Source: RUG14186 sp964644555
Lineage (GTDB): Bacteria > Bacillota > Clostridia > Eubacteriales > Anaerofustaceae
DNA: 13,610 bases
Reading direction: 5' to 3'
Assembly: GCA_964644555.1 (NCBI GenBank)
Contig: CAZXWI010000039.1
Coordinates: 1 to 13,610, forward strand
The position numbers were made by a program, and so were the translations under genes. Positions 6,132-13,513 of the stretch are shown one piece after another; positions within the stretch are counted from its first letter, which is position 1, and the number at the start of each line of letters is the position of its first letter. Under the pieces are notes generated by a model. That model was not told the origin of the DNA. It searched no databases and was given only the letters and a program-made list of their open reading frames with translations.

Positions 6132-6500
6132 TTATTCTTCGTCAAATGACGGTGCGATATCCATAAATGAAGCATCGATTTTTACTGCTTCGGATATTTC
6201 TTTTGTGATATCTTCAAGGATTTTCGAAAAATACATCTGCGAATTTATAAACTCCGTTGCGGCACTTATTTGACAAAGTGAATTGTACATTTCGTTGAAT
6301 TTTTGTATCTGCTCTTCATTCGGTTCTGTGCCGAATAATTTCATTGTCGAAAAATCCAGTTGCATACGCATAAAATCGCTCATCATAGTGCTGTATTCTG
6401 GGTTTTCGTCAATTACTTTCGCAGCGTTTTGGTATTTTTGAAACTCTTGTGAATTTTTTATAGCACTTGTTAAATTGTGCAATGCATCATAAATATTCAT
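6132..6500 (-). CDS. YlbF family regulator
   Basis: This 122-residue, helix-rich protein belongs to the YlbF/YmcA family (com_ylbF domain). In Bacillus subtilis YlbF, YmcA and YaaT form a complex that modulates RNase Y-dependent mRNA maturation and also affects competence and sporulation. The sequence shows the family layout: N-terminal helix MNIYDALHNLTSAIKNSQEF, the ENPEYSTMMSDFMRMQLDF segment and the later FINSQMYFSKILEDITKEI helix. It is not clear which paralogue it matches. AGGTAG seven bases before the ATG overlaps the RNase J stop codon, and the gap is only 10 bases, so it is the last gene of the RNase J operon. The link with an RNase gene fits a role in RNA processing; that is inference. 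Confidence 0.85.
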   Translation of the reverse strand: MNIYDALHNLTSAIKNSQEFQKYQNAAKVIDENPEYSTMMSDFMRMQLDFSTMKLFGTEPNEEQIQKFNEMYNSLCQISAATEFINSQMYFSKILEDITKEISEAVKIDASFMDIAPSFDEE

Positions 6501-6510
6501 TTATTGCTAC

Positions 6511-8229
6511 CTAACTGTTGGACTTCATTATTATCGGCATTACTATCGGACGTCTTAATGTCTTATCGTAAAGGAACGCATCAAGGCTTGCCTTTACTTC
6601 TATTCTTATGCTCGATAAATCAGCTCTTTGCATTAAAAGCGCATTGATAACATTCGTGCAGCGTATTTTTGCTTCGTGTAATAAATCCGAACTTTCTCTC
6701 ATATAGATGAATCCTCTTGAGATTATCTCCGGTCCGCTGACTATCTTTCCGTTGTCGATAGTGGCAGCTACTACAAAGAGTCCGCCCTCAGAAAGTTTCT
6801 TTCTGTCTTTTAATACAATATTTCCTATATCACCGATTCCCGCTCCGTCAACAAGCGTTATTCCTACATTGACTTTGTCGATTATTTTGGCGTAGTCATG
6901 ACCAATTTCCAATATGTCGCCGTTTTGCATTACGAACACATTGTCCTCTTTAAGTCCCATTTTTTTCGCAATGTTTGCATGGGCGTAAAGCATCTTGTAT
7001 TCGCCGTGGCAGGGCATAAAGTTGCGAGGCTTGATAATAGCCTGTATAAGCTTTAATTCCTCCTGACAAGCGTGTCCCGACACATGCACGAAATCTGTGC
7101 CGCTGGTTATTACCGTTGCACCCAGTCTGACCAAATTGTTGGTAAGTTCTGCAATGGTCTTTTCGTTCCCCGGAATAGGTGTTGCCGAAATAATGATAAA
7201 ATCGCCTGCGTTTAGCTTTAAACGGTGTTCGTTGTTTGCCATTCTCGAAAGCGCACTCATGGGTTCACCCTGTGAACCCGTTGTCAAAAGCACAATCTGT
7301 TCAGGCTGGTGTTCTGCAATTTGGGCCGGATCAATGAGGATATTGTCGTTAAATTTAAGGTATTTAAGTTCCTTAGCCACGCTCACCACATTGAGCATAC
7401 TTCTTCCCGTTATGCAAACTTTTCTTCTGTTATGCTTAGCTGCATCGAATATTTGCTGTATACGGTGTATATTGGTGGAGAATGTGGCAATTACTATCCT
7501 TTTCTTGCCTGCTTGAGAGAACAATGTGGCAAATGATTCACCGATTGTTTTCTCCGATGGGGTATAACCTTTCTTTTCCGCATTGGTACTGTCGGCAATG
7601 AGAAGATCAACTCCTTCTGCACCTATCTGCGCCATTCTGGCAAGGTTTATTTGATGATTGTCAACGGGAGTTAAGTCTATCTTAAAGTCGCCCGTATGGA
7701 ATATATTTCCGCCCTTACATTTTATAAACAATGCGGAGCTGTCGGCAATGGAGTGGTTTGTCGTGATAAATTCAACGGTAAATCCCTTTACGGTTATCGT
7801 AGAGCCGTAATGCACCACATTTAGGTTTGCCGATTTATCCAGCTTATGCTCCGTTAATTTGTTGCCCAAAAGCCCTATGGTGAGCTTTGTACCGTAAATA
7901 GGCACCGAGCAGCCGAAACGCTTTAAAAAGAACGGAATCGAACCTATGTGATCCTCGTGTCCGTGAGTAATGAAGATACCTCTGACTCTGTCGATCTTGT
8001 CATCAAGATACGAAAAATCGGGGATTACGAAGTCGATACCGTACATCTCTTCGTCCGGAAACTTTATTCCGCAGTCAACGATGATTATATCGTCCTCACA
8101 TTCGATAACGGTGAAATTCTTGCCGATTTCTTCAAGGCCTCCGAGCGCAATAACCTTAAAAGTTGTGCCCTTATCTACGATTGTCTTTTTCGGTTCTCTT
8201 TTTTTCTTTCCTGTTATCTTTTTTTCCAT
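6511..8229 (-). CDS. rnj: Ribonuclease J
   Basis: This 572-residue metallo-beta-lactamase/beta-CASP enzyme has, in its family, 5'-3' exonuclease and endonuclease activity and serves mRNA decay and rRNA maturation. HGHEDH at 89-94 is the zinc motif; GGLEEIGKN (30-38), VDCGIKFPDE, the HTGDFKID and ADSTNAEKKGYTPSE segments, the VSGHACQEEL and CHGEYKML beta-CASP motifs and the C-terminal domain ending MPIIMKSNS are all recognisable. A lysine-rich N-terminal tail of about 20 residues precedes the domain. The ATG at 8229 lies one base after the DUF1292 stop codon, with a GAAGAG site inside that gene; a TTG at 8247 is less likely. It is therefore coupled to DUF1292. Length fits the family. Confidence 0.95.
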   Translation of the reverse strand: MEKKITGKKKREPKKTIVDKGTTFKVIALGGLEEIGKNFTVIECEDDIIIVDCGIKFPDEEMYGIDFVIPDFSYLDDKIDRVRGIFITHGHEDHIGSIPFFLKRFGCSVPIYGTKLTIGLLGNKLTEHKLDKSANLNVVHYGSTITVKGFTVEFITTNHSIADSSALFIKCKGGNIFHTGDFKIDLTPVDNHQINLARMAQIGAEGVDLLIADSTNAEKKGYTPSEKTIGESFATLFSQAGKKRIVIATFSTNIHRIQQIFDAAKHNRRKVCITGRSMLNVVSVAKELKYLKFNDNILIDPAQIAEHQPEQIVLLTTGSQGEPMSALSRMANNEHRLKLNAGDFIIISATPIPGNEKTIAELTNNLVRLGATVITSGTDFVHVSGHACQEELKLIQAIIKPRNFMPCHGEYKMLYAHANIAKKMGLKEDNVFVMQNGDILEIGHDYAKIIDKVNVGITLVDGAGIGDIGNIVLKDRKKLSEGGLFVVAATIDNGKIVSGPEIISRGFIYMRESSDLLHEAKIRCTNVINALLMQRADLSSIRIEVKASLDAFLYDKTLRRPIVMPIIMKSNS

Positions 8230-8230
8230 C

Positions 8231-8482
8231 TTACTCTTCGTCTTCAAATTCCGCCGAGAAATAGAATTCGCTTACTTCGTCGAACTCGTCGTCATCCTCA
8301 ACTTCTGTAAGAATAATCTTGCCCTCTTCGTCTTCGTCAATTCTGTAAAGATATGCATCTTCGCTCTCTTCGTCTTCATACAAAACGATGTATTCTTTAT
8401 CGTTGTAGAGGAACTGATCTTCTATCAATAATTCTACCTCTTCGCCATTTTCAAGTTCGAGTGTGATTTTGTTTTCATCCAT
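8231..8482 (-). CDS. DUF1292 domain-containing protein (YrzB-like)
   Basis: This 83-residue, very acidic protein matches the DUF1292 family, of which B. subtilis YrzB is a member; no function is established. The pattern is an initial ITLELENGEEVELLIEDQF, then YNDKEYIVLYEDEESEDAYLYRIDEDEEGKIILTEVEDDDEFDEV, ending in a Glu/Asp-rich tail. AAAGGAG lies 11 bases before the ATG. It stands directly after ruvX, as in the ireB-ruvX-DUF1292 block found across Firmicutes, and its stop codon is one base from the RNase J start, which suggests translational coupling. Confidence 0.9.
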   Translation of the reverse strand: MDENKITLELENGEEVELLIEDQFLYNDKEYIVLYEDEESEDAYLYRIDEDEEGKIILTEVEDDDEFDEVSEFYFSAEFEDEE

Positions 8483-8509
8483 TTTGTTTTAATCTCCTTT
8501 ATTTTTAAT

Positions 8510-8932
8510 TTAAAATACATTAGAATCCAAATAGCTTTGCAATATTATTTGCGCCGCCATCTCATCTATTACATTTCTTTTCTTTTTCCAATTTTTACCT
8601 GTTTGCTCAAAGGCTCTTTCGGCTTCCTTTGTCGAAAGACGCTCGTCCCACAAAATAACTTCGCAGGGGAGTGCTTCTTTTAAAATTTCGTATTGCGCCT
8701 TTACCTTTTGTGCCTTTGCTCCCTCGCTTCCGTCAAGGTTGAGCGGATAGCCGACAACAACGCTGCCCACATCCTTTTCATTTATTATCTTTTTAAATTC
8801 TTCTATATCCTCATCAAAGGTTTTGCACTGTATAACTCCTGCACCCTGCGCAGTTATTCCCATGATGTCGCTGACCGCAACACCTGTTCGTGCTTCTCCC
8901 AAATCAAGGCACATTATTCGCTTTGTAAGCAT
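8510..8932 (-). CDS. ruvX: Holliday junction resolvase RuvX / YqgF family
   Basis: This 140-residue protein has the RNase H-like fold of YqgF/RuvX, proposed to act as a Holliday junction resolvase and, in E. coli, in pre-16S rRNA 5' processing. Signature stretches are MCLDLGEARTGVAVSD with the catalytic Asp at the N-terminus, VVGYPLNLDGSEG in the middle, WDERLSTKEAE, and a C-terminal DEMAAQIILQSYLD that carries the last acidic residue. The start at 8932 is chosen because GGGAGA lies just upstream and the length is normal. A longer frame to 9001 runs into the palindromic element and begins with GTG. It is part of the ireB-ruvX-DUF1292 block, but about 120 bases of repeat separate it from ireB. 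Confidence 0.94.
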   Translation of the reverse strand: MLTKRIMCLDLGEARTGVAVSDIMGITAQGAGVIQCKTFDEDIEEFKKIINEKDVGSVVVGYPLNLDGSEGAKAQKVKAQYEILKEALPCEVILWDERLSTKEAERAFEQTGKNWKKKRNVIDEMAAQIILQSYLDSNVF

Positions 8933-8954
8933 AGTTTCTCCCGATTGTGTATTT

Positions 8955-9049
8955 GTGGGGAAAGCCCCACGACAGCTTTTATTGTGATGAGAACCCCACA
9001 CCCCCTTGTCACCTGCATCCCGACAAAGGGGGTGTGGGGTAGCCCCACA
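8955..9049. repeat. Dispersed palindromic element, copy C, inside the ireB-ruvX operon
   Basis: The gap between ireB and ruvX is filled by G/C-rich palindromes. GTGGGG (8955-8960) pairs with CCCCAC (8965-8970). A long stem with one bulged A joins 8994-9010 to 9022-9039 (17 bp, 11-base loop). TGTGGGG (9033-9039) can instead pair with CCCCACA (9043-9049). The last two structures use the same bases and exclude each other. The GTGGGG-loop-CCCCAC unit followed by a C-run and T-run resembles the start of copy B at 12604, but the central GCAAAC hairpin is absent, so it is a relative and not a full copy. Confidence 0.65.
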
Positions 9050-9051
9050 AA

Positions 9052-9312
9052 TTAAAGTTCTTTTAAATACTTAGCAACAATCTCTTCCAAGAGTTCATCA
9101 CGGTCGAGCTTCTTGATTGTGTTTCTCGCATCCTTGTATGATGTGATGTATGTGGGATCTCCGCTCATGATGTAACCTACTATTTGGTTGATCGGATTGT
9201 ATCCTTTTTCGTCAAGAGCCGCCTTAACGCTTGAAAGCGCATTTTTTATCATTGTGCTTTTATCGTTTTCTAATGAAAATTTTTGTGTTTCCATTATATT
9301 GTTGTTTTCCAT
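9052..9312 (-). CDS. ireB: IreB family regulatory phosphoprotein
   Basis: This 86-residue protein is of the IreB (UPF0297, YrzL) family. In Enterococcus faecalis IreB is phosphorylated on N-terminal threonines by the PASTA-type kinase IreK and lowers intrinsic cephalosporin resistance. The family core is strongly conserved: KGYNPINQIVGYIMSGD, then PTYITSYKDARN, and IKKLDRDELLEEIVAKYLKE. The N-terminus here (MENNNIMETQKFSL) has Thr9 and Ser13 as possible phosphosites, which is inference. The ATG at 9312 is preferred over a TTG at 9318 because GGGAGA lies eight bases upstream. It follows alaS by 98 bases and precedes ruvX, the common Firmicute order. Confidence 0.95.
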   Translation of the reverse strand: MENNNIMETQKFSLENDKSTMIKNALSSVKAALDEKGYNPINQIVGYIMSGDPTYITSYKDARNTIKKLDRDELLEEIVAKYLKEL

Positions 9313-9351
9313 AAGCAAAATCTCCCATTTATGATTTTATAGCTTTAGTCT

Positions 9352-9380
9352 ACTATATTTTGTCGAATAATCCAATACAA
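9352..9380 (-). promoter_or_regulatory. Weak candidate promoter of the ireB operon
   Basis: On the minus strand TTGTAT (9380-9375) and TATAGT (9357-9352) are 17 bases apart. The -10 box matches 5 of 6 positions, the -35 box only its TTG. The alaS-ireB gap has no convincing terminator, so read-through from alaS is equally possible. Confidence 0.35.
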
Positions 9381-9410
9381 AAACCCAAGTATTGTGTTTT
9401 TAATTCGATT

Positions 9411-12038
9411 CTAACCGATTATTGCAAGTGCGTTTTTAACGCATTCATCGGCTAATGCGCTGTCTTTGAATCCGGCTTGAGCCATGTCGGGGCGGCCGCC
9501 TCCTCCGCTTCCTACGGATTTAGCTACTTCTTTGATGAAGTTTCCGCAGTTAAAGCCTGCTTCCACTGCTTTTTTCGTTGCCGATGAGAGCATTAATCCT
9601 TTACCTTCGTTTTCACAAACGAGAAGTATTACACCGCAGTCGAGCTTATCTTTGAGTTTGTCCGATAGATCTCTTAATTTGTTGATATCTGCCGAGCCGA
9701 TGTTTTTAACGATATAGTCGATACCGTCTTTTGTGAACTTGGTATTTATGAGTTCATCGGTTTGACCTGCATTGGCTTTGCTTGATAATACCGATATTTC
9801 TTTATTGAGTTTCGAAATATTTTCATTAAGCTCGTTGATTTTTCCTACGAGCATATCGGGTGATGTTTTTGCAGATACGGTTGCTTCGTTTAAGGTTTCC
9901 TGCATCGAATTTACATATTCGTAAGCTTTTGAGCCGGTAACGGCTTCTATTCTTCTTACACCTGCAGCAACACCGGATTCGGATATTATCTTAAACATTC
10001 CCGCAAATCCTGTGTTTTTGAGGTGGCAGCCTCCGCAAAGTTCCATGGAGTAATCACCGATTTTTACAACTCTTACTTCTTTACCGTATTTTTCACCGAA
10101 GAGAGCTGTTGCACCGAGCTTTTTGGCATCGTTTATATCGGAAGTGAACGTTTCAACGGGGATACATTTGAGTATTTGTTCGTTAACTATTCTCTCTGTT
10201 TCGGCAATTTGCTCTTTTGTCATTTTTTCGAAATGCGAAAAGTCGAAACGGAGTCTGTCGGAGCTTACTTCGCTGCCTGCCTGATTGACATGAGTACCCA
10301 AAACCATTTTGAGTGCTTTGTGCAAAAGGTGGGTGGAAGTGTGGTTTCTTTGTGTGTCCATACGATGAAGTTCACATACTTGCATCTGTACGGTATCGTT
10401 TGTTTTAAAACTGCCTTCGGTAACTGTGATATAGTGAGCGAATTTATCTCCGCTTTTTATCGTGTCTGTAACCTCGGCTTTTGCGTTATCTGTAAATATT
10501 GTTCCGATATCGCCAAGCTGACCGCCGCTTTTAGCGTAGAAAGAAGTTTTATCTGCAATGAGAACACCGCTTTCACCCTCTTTGATTTCGTTTGTTTCGG
10601 CATTGTCCTTAACAAGGCAGATGATATTTCCGCTTGATGTAAGTGAGTCATATCCGACAAATTCAGTGGCTTTCATTCCCGAAACTATCTCTGTGAGAGA
10701 GTCTTTCCAGCTTTCGATATCCTGTTTGTTGTGAGCGTCTTTAGAAGTGAGCTTTTGCTTTTTCATGGCTTCGTTGAATCCGTCCATGTCCACATCAATG
10801 CCTTCTTCCTGAGCAATCTCCTGAGTTACCTCAACGGGGAAGCCGAATGTGTCGTAAAGCTTAAATGCGTCATCACCGTTTATTACGGTTTTGTTTTCGC
10901 CTTTTAATTTTTCGATAAGCTCTTTTATCATTTCCGTGCCTTGAGCAATGGTTTCGTTAAAGCGAACCTCTTCAACCGAGATAAGCTTTAATATCATATC
11001 TTCATTTTCACTGAGGGCAGGGTATGCTTCTTTGGAAGTTTCTATAACTCTCTTTGCCACATCAACCATGAATAAATCGTTTATGCCGAGTCTTTTGCCG
11101 TGGCGAACTGCTCTTCTGAATAATCTTCTGAGAACATATCCTCTTCCTTCGTTTGAGGGAATAACACCGTCTGAGAGCATGAACACAACGCTTCTGATGT
11201 GGTCTGTGATAACACGAATGGATACATCATCCTGAGCGTTTTTGCCGTAATCGACTTTGGCAAGAGCACAAATGTAATCAAGGACATATCTTATCGTATC
11301 TACCTCAAAGAGGTTGTCAACCCCTTGGCATACAACGGCAAGGCGCTCAAGTCCCATACCGGTGTCGATGTTCGGATGTTCGAGGCGGTTGTAGTTGCCG
11401 GATTCGTCTTTATCAAATTGAGTAAATACCAAATTCCATACTTCCACGAATCTGTCGCAGTCGCATCCTACGCCGCAGGTCGGTTTGCCGCAGCCGTATT
11501 TTTCTCCTCTGTCCACATATATTTCGGAACAAGGTCCGCACGGACCAAGCCCAATCTCCCAGAAGTTGTCCTCTTTACCGAGGCGTGTTATATGATCGGG
11601 AGAAAGCCCTATCATATTTTGCCATAAATCGTATGCTTCATCATCATCTTCGTATACTGACGCATACAATAAATCTTTGTCAATCTTTACTACTTCGGTT
11701 AAGAATTTCCATGCCCATGTAATGGCTTCTTTCTTGAAATAATCACCGAATGAGAAGTTGCCGAGCATTTCGAAGAATGTGCCGTGGCGAGCTGTTTTGC
11801 CAACATTTTCGATATCCGGTGTACGGATGCATTTTTGACAAGTGGTTACTCTTTTCTTAGGCGGTGTTTCCTGACCTGTGAAATAAGGCTTCAGAGGTGC
11901 CATACCTGAGTTTATTAAAAGAAGACTCTTGTCGTTATGCGGAATAAGCGAAAAGCCGGGCAAACGCAAGTGATCGTTTTGTGTTTCGTAATAATTTAAA
12001 AACATTTCTCTGAGTTCATTAAGACCGTATTTTTCCAT
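9411..12038 (-). CDS. alaS: Alanyl-tRNA synthetase
   Basis: This 875-residue class II synthetase charges tRNA-Ala. From the N-terminus: catalytic core with motif 2 RHGTFFEMLGNFSFGDY (84-100) and motif 3 GMGLERL (227-233), a cysteine-rich insert CGKPTCGVGCDCD (183-195) seen in many bacterial AlaRS, the tRNA-recognition helical region, the editing domain with HTSTH (566-570) and CGGCH (668-672), which supply zinc and editing residues, a coiled-coil segment near 735-755 and the C-terminal C-Ala domain with SGGGGRPDMAQAGF (844-857). All parts are intact at usual length. The ATG at 12038 has GGAGG five bases upstream; the longer frame to TTG 12050 would begin at or before the transcription start. 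No T-box leader is present. Confidence 0.98.
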   Translation of the reverse strand: MEKYGLNELREMFLNYYETQNDHLRLPGFSLIPHNDKSLLLINSGMAPLKPYFTGQETPPKKRVTTCQKCIRTPDIENVGKTARHGTFFEMLGNFSFGDYFKKEAITWAWKFLTEVVKIDKDLLYASVYEDDDEAYDLWQNMIGLSPDHITRLGKEDNFWEIGLGPCGPCSEIYVDRGEKYGCGKPTCGVGCDCDRFVEVWNLVFTQFDKDESGNYNRLEHPNIDTGMGLERLAVVCQGVDNLFEVDTIRYVLDYICALAKVDYGKNAQDDVSIRVITDHIRSVVFMLSDGVIPSNEGRGYVLRRLFRRAVRHGKRLGINDLFMVDVAKRVIETSKEAYPALSENEDMILKLISVEEVRFNETIAQGTEMIKELIEKLKGENKTVINGDDAFKLYDTFGFPVEVTQEIAQEEGIDVDMDGFNEAMKKQKLTSKDAHNKQDIESWKDSLTEIVSGMKATEFVGYDSLTSSGNIICLVKDNAETNEIKEGESGVLIADKTSFYAKSGGQLGDIGTIFTDNAKAEVTDTIKSGDKFAHYITVTEGSFKTNDTVQMQVCELHRMDTQRNHTSTHLLHKALKMVLGTHVNQAGSEVSSDRLRFDFSHFEKMTKEQIAETERIVNEQILKCIPVETFTSDINDAKKLGATALFGEKYGKEVRVVKIGDYSMELCGGCHLKNTGFAGMFKIISESGVAAGVRRIEAVTGSKAYEYVNSMQETLNEATVSAKTSPDMLVGKINELNENISKLNKEISVLSSKANAGQTDELINTKFTKDGIDYIVKNIGSADINKLRDLSDKLKDKLDCGVILLVCENEGKGLMLSSATKKAVEAGFNCGNFIKEVAKSVGSGGGGRPDMAQAGFKDSALADECVKNALAIIG

Positions 12039-12057
12039 AATATCCTCCAATTAACAC

Positions 12058-12063
12058 ATTATA
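12058..12063 (-). promoter_or_regulatory. Extended -10 promoter of alaS
   Basis: On the minus strand TGGTATAAT is a perfect extended -10 box; the -35 region at 17 bases is weak. Transcription should begin near 12051, giving a leader of only about 13 bases, just enough for the GGAGG site. Confidence 0.6.
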
Positions 12064-12244
12064 CCACAACAATGCTCCGATTAAATACAATTATGTTAAA
12101 TACGACCGATAATTTTTGTATACGGGGTGTGAAAATTGTTAAAGATAAGATAGAAAAGACTATCACGAAGCTATGTCAATTTAAATATTATATATTAGCT
12201 CTGATTGTCGTAAAACAGACTTTTGTAAAAGGAGAATAGTCATT

Positions 12245-12580
12245 ATGGTTAAACGGGGCGATGTTTATTATGCGGATTTAAGCCCGATAGTCGGAAGCGA
12301 GCAGGGTGGAGTAAGACCTGTTCTTATTTTGCAAAACGATATAGGAAACAAGTATTCTCCGACGGTGATCGTTTCCGCAATCACATCGAAAACGGGCAAG
12401 ATGAAACTTCCCACACATATACCCTTGGAACAAAACAGCGGACTGAGTAAAAATTCGATGGTTCTCCTAGAGCAGATCAGAACCATCGACAAAATGCGCC
12501 TTAAAGAAAAAATAGGGCATGTAAACGATGATACCATGAATAAAATAAATGATGCGATAGGGATAAGTTTGGGATTTTAG
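12245..12580 (+). CDS. MazF/PemK-type mRNA interferase (toxin), no antitoxin gene next to it
   Basis: This 111-residue protein is a MazF-family endoribonuclease, closest in pattern to Firmicute NdoA/EndoA, which cuts single-stranded RNA at U^ACAU sites in B. subtilis. The family N-terminus MVKRGDVYYADLSPIVGSEQ, GGVRPVLILQNDIGNKYSPT and LLEQIRTIDKMRLKEKIG are intact. R24 and T47 correspond to the catalytic Arg25 and Thr48 of the B. subtilis protein. Cleavage specificity here is not known. AAAAGGAG stands 10 bases before the ATG. In B. subtilis the antitoxin gene precedes ndoA; here the 190 bases upstream, up to divergent alaS, encode no ribbon-helix-helix or AbrB-like protein. A G/C hairpin with six T follows (12604-12630). 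Confidence 0.93.
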   Translation: MVKRGDVYYADLSPIVGSEQGGVRPVLILQNDIGNKYSPTVIVSAITSKTGKMKLPTHIPLEQNSGLSKNSMVLLEQIRTIDKMRLKEKIGHVNDDTMNKINDAIGISLGF

Positions 12581-12603
12581 ATAGATATATACAAATTTTT
12601 ATT

Positions 12604-12630
12604 GTGGGGATATATCCCCACCCCTTTTTT
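12604..12630 (+). terminator. Possible mazF terminator formed by the repeat element
   Basis: The palindrome GTGGGGATATATCCCCAC (12604-12621) can fold into a 7-bp stem and is followed by CCC and six T (12625-12630). It lies 24 bases after the mazF stop codon. The three-base offset of the T-run makes it less than ideal. Confidence 0.5.
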
Positions 12631-12700
12631 ATGCAAACTCCGTTTGCTGATAGGGGTGGTGCTACGCACCTGATATTTGCCAACTTCGTTGGTAAAAGGG
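12604..12700 (+). repeat. Dispersed palindromic element, copy B
   Basis: Nested hairpins fill the gap between mazF and the methyltransferase gene: GTGGGG/CCCCAC (12604-12609 with 12616-12621); CCACCCCT (12618-12625) with AGGGGTGG (12652-12659), which competes with the first; GCAAAC/GTTTGC (12633-12638 with 12642-12647) inside it; GGTGC/GCACC (12658-12662 with 12666-12670); and CCAAC/GTTGG (12680-12684 with 12688-12692). It aligns with the reverse complement of copy A at 1886-2040 over about 60 bases and then diverges. The exact ends are uncertain, and a tail of direct repeats (GTATTTG twice) continues to about 12725. Confidence 0.75.
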
Positions 12701-12771
12701 GATGCGTATTTGAAAAAGTATTTGCACATCCTCCATAATTGGAGTATGATATACCCCGAAGAGAGAACGAA

Positions 12772-13494
12772 ATGAAAAACCAATACGATTTATTTGCAAA
12801 TTATTACGAAATGCTTACCGATGGCGTTGATTACGATATGTGGTATGAATATTTACTTAGTATCGGCTCTTTGAAAAAAGAGGAATCAAAGGGTAAGAAA
12901 GTGCTGGATTTGGGCTGCGGCAGCGGAGAGTTGCTCAGTTTGTTTTACATTGACGGATTTCATTGTTTCGGTGTGGATAATTCATCGGAGATGCTGTCGA
13001 GGTGTGATGAAGCGCTGTTTAAAAATAAAAAGACGAACCGATTTGCCACTTTGATACAAAGGGATATGCAGTCCGTGCTTCTTGATACGAAATTTGATTT
13101 TGTGTATTCTGCGTGCGACAGCATAAATTATCTTAATTTGAGTGAACTCGGTAAGTTAATCGAAAATGTGTGTAAAATGTTGAAAGATGATTGCATATTC
13201 ACATTTGATATGATAAACCCCGAAAAGTTTACATCAACCGAAAAGATATCGGACGGAGAAACAACTCTGTACATAAACCGCCTAAGAGTAGATAACAAAC
13301 TTCTCACCGACATCGAAATAACAGGGGAATTCGACAAAGAAAAAATTAATTTTGTACAATATGCGTTCTCCGAAGATGATATTTTTCAAATTGTTAAGAG
13401 TTTGGGGAGCGGAAAAGTAGAATTTTATGATTTTTTGTGTCATGAAAAAACCGCTGAATTATCGGAAAAAATCCAGGTCGTGATAAAAAAATGA
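12772..13494 (+). CDS. Class I SAM-dependent methyltransferase (YqeM-like)
   Basis: This 240-residue protein has a Rossmann-type methyltransferase domain. The N-terminus NQYDLFANYYEMLTDGVDYDMWYEYL resembles the B. subtilis YqeM group. Motif I is VLDLGCGSGELL (44-55); the acidic ribose-binding residue is D69 in FGVDNS; RDM near 100 and FDFVYSACDSINYL follow; FTFDMINPEKF is the usual post-motif strand. The substrate is unknown. The ATG at 12772 is chosen because GAAGAGAG lies closely upstream; the open frame reaches a TTG at 12739 without a good site. It stands alone after the repeat element, and no terminator is seen in the 20 bases before the tRNA promoter. Confidence 0.9.
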   Translation: MKNQYDLFANYYEMLTDGVDYDMWYEYLLSIGSLKKEESKGKKVLDLGCGSGELLSLFYIDGFHCFGVDNSSEMLSRCDEALFKNKKTNRFATLIQRDMQSVLLDTKFDFVYSACDSINYLNLSELGKLIENVCKMLKDDCIFTFDMINPEKFTSTEKISDGETTLYINRLRVDNKLLTDIEITGEFDKEKINFVQYAFSEDDIFQIVKSLGSGKVEFYDFLCHEKTAELSEKIQVVIKK

Positions 13495-13513
13495 AAAAAA
13501 TGAAAAAAAGTGC

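Noticed and set aside
7948..8431. Plus-strand open frames of 120 and 153 codons opposite rnj and DUF1292
   Set aside because: They are antisense shadows of well-recognised genes and show no family features or ribosome binding sites.
8933..9001. N-terminal extension of ruvX to a GTG start at 9001
   Set aside because: The extension is translated from the palindromic element and is absent from the family; ATG 8932 has a good ribosome binding site.
9365..9400. Terminator after alaS
   Set aside because: Only a 6-bp CAATAC/GTATTG stem with a 10-base loop and no T-run after it can be drawn, which is too weak.
10023..10637. Plus-strand open frame of 204 codons opposite alaS
   Set aside because: It is antisense to the conserved alaS editing domain; its Cys/Phe-rich composition is typical of a reverse-strand shadow.
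12051..12244. T-box, riboswitch or antitoxin gene between alaS and mazF
   Set aside because: No specifier stem, antiterminator or T-box core is seen, and the alaS promoter leaves no space for a leader. The only frame is the weak short one listed among the findings.
12501..12783. Two minus-strand open frames across 12501-12683 and 12577-12783
   Set aside because: They run through repeat element B and into the antisense of mazF; the overlap and repeat content explain them.
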